Shown here piece after piece: positions 63,848 to 64,000 of a stretch of DNA of 64,000 nt. The position numbers and the translations under genes were made by a program. The stretch's first letter is position 1; every line of letters starts with the position of its first letter. The notes below the pieces were generated by a model. That model had not been told where the DNA came from, made no database searches, and saw only the letters and a list, made by a program, of their open reading frames with translations. The stretch is from CALVUJ01 sp045128835 (lineage in GTDB: Bacteria; Bacillota_I; Bacilli_A; RFN20; DUOF01): the NCBI GenBank assembly GCA_045128835.1, contig JBGVRX010000011.1, positions 42,871 through 106,870 on the forward strand, in the 5' to 3' direction.

Positions 63848-63871
63848 AAAAAAAGGCATAAAAAAAAGCCT
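63848..63871 (-). terminator. Terminator after 5S rRNA
   Basis: Minus strand: AGGC, a ten-base T-rich loop, GCCT, then T7. The stem shares its first arm with the 3' end of the 5S RNA. Confidence 0.7.
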
Positions 63872-63981
63872 GGCAACGAGTTATTCTTGCGGGCCAAAGC
63901 CAACTACCTTCACCGCGACTGTGCTTAACTTCTGTGTTCGGGATGGGAACAGGTGTGTCCACAGTGCCATTGTCACCAGAC
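63868..63981 (-). rRNA. rrf: 5S ribosomal RNA
   Basis: 114 bases on the minus strand. The universal 5S core is clear: ACACACCTGTTCCCATCCCG, then GAACACAGAAGTTAAGC, and GGTAGTTGGC further on. Its ends pair: GTCTGGTGAC with GTTGCCAGGC. Ends are approximate to a base or two. The 23S and 16S genes should lie outside the right edge, as the operon is read leftward. Confidence 0.97.
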
Positions 63982-64000
63982 TTTTTCTTTCAGGTTGATC

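Noticed and set aside
1..64000. tRNA genes, prophage genes, transposases, CRISPR arrays.
   Set aside because: Intergenic regions were read on both strands; no cloverleaf with a GTTCRA loop, no such proteins and no regular direct repeats were seen.

Overview
The window is a gene-dense, very AT-rich segment that reads as the chromosome of a spore-forming member of the Bacilli, probably an uncultured host- or gut-associated lineage near the Erysipelotrichales/Acholeplasmatales (lineage is inference). The support is: (1) three stretches of gene order that match Bacillus subtilis; (2) sporulation-linked genes (yqfC, yqfD, a sirA-like gene with a Spo0A-type box in front of it, a YjcZ-type micro-protein, a YqfQ/VrrA-like protein); (3) intrinsic terminators and GGAGGTGAT-type ribosome binding sites nearly everywhere; (4) TGA acting as a true stop (sufB, sufS and the gene at 44269-44619), so the genetic code is standard and not that of Mycoplasma. 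No insertion sequence, prophage, CRISPR array or tRNA gene was seen.

Layout. 1-1624: partial rpmG (L33), a divergent sigma factor in the place where sigH usually sits, and an unknown gene. 1734-16607: a condensed version of the B. subtilis yqf region: yqfT-like, nfo, cshB, yqfQ, then an EEP phosphatase and dut, then trmK, sigA, dnaG, glyS, recO, era, cdd, ybeY, a stand-alone C39-like protease, a Na/Pi-type transporter, yqfD and yqfC. 16663-20003: a structured ~185-nt RNA (best guess 6S RNA) downstream of aspS; aspS; a HisS-like protein lacking the class catalytic motifs; and a T-box leader controlling both. 20009-33351: an ABC-F protein, a lipoprotein, a 3,017-residue surface protein and a Zn/Cd-type P-ATPase. 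33516-46000: gltX, degV, parC-parE, plsY, yneF, sirA-like, tkt, ynzC, a small membrane protein, greA, a DUF1292 protein and ruvX. 46117-49777: a plus-strand group with a HAD phosphatase, two unknown proteins and a lipoprotein with a zinc-protease motif. 49796-57305: a methyltransferase after the sufCDSUB Fe-S assembly operon, and a divergent flavoprotein. 57391-64000: yjcZ-like, an AI-2E family permease, recD2, mnmA, a propeller-type surface protein, and 5S rRNA, the end of an rRNA operon that enters from the right.

How the genes work together. Most of the window is housekeeping: translation (five synthetase or synthetase-like genes, L33, 5S, YbeY, Era, TrmK, MnmA, GreA), replication and repair (DnaG, ParCE, RecO, Nfo, RecD2, dUTPase) and Fe-S supply. 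Over this lies a sporulation layer that shows in the regulatory DNA as well: a sigma-E-like promoter at yqfC, sigma-K-like motifs at yjcZ and yqfQ, and a TGTCGAA box at sirA. The accessory content is mainly cell surface: two proteins with a signal peptide and a C-terminal membrane anchor, and two lipoproteins.
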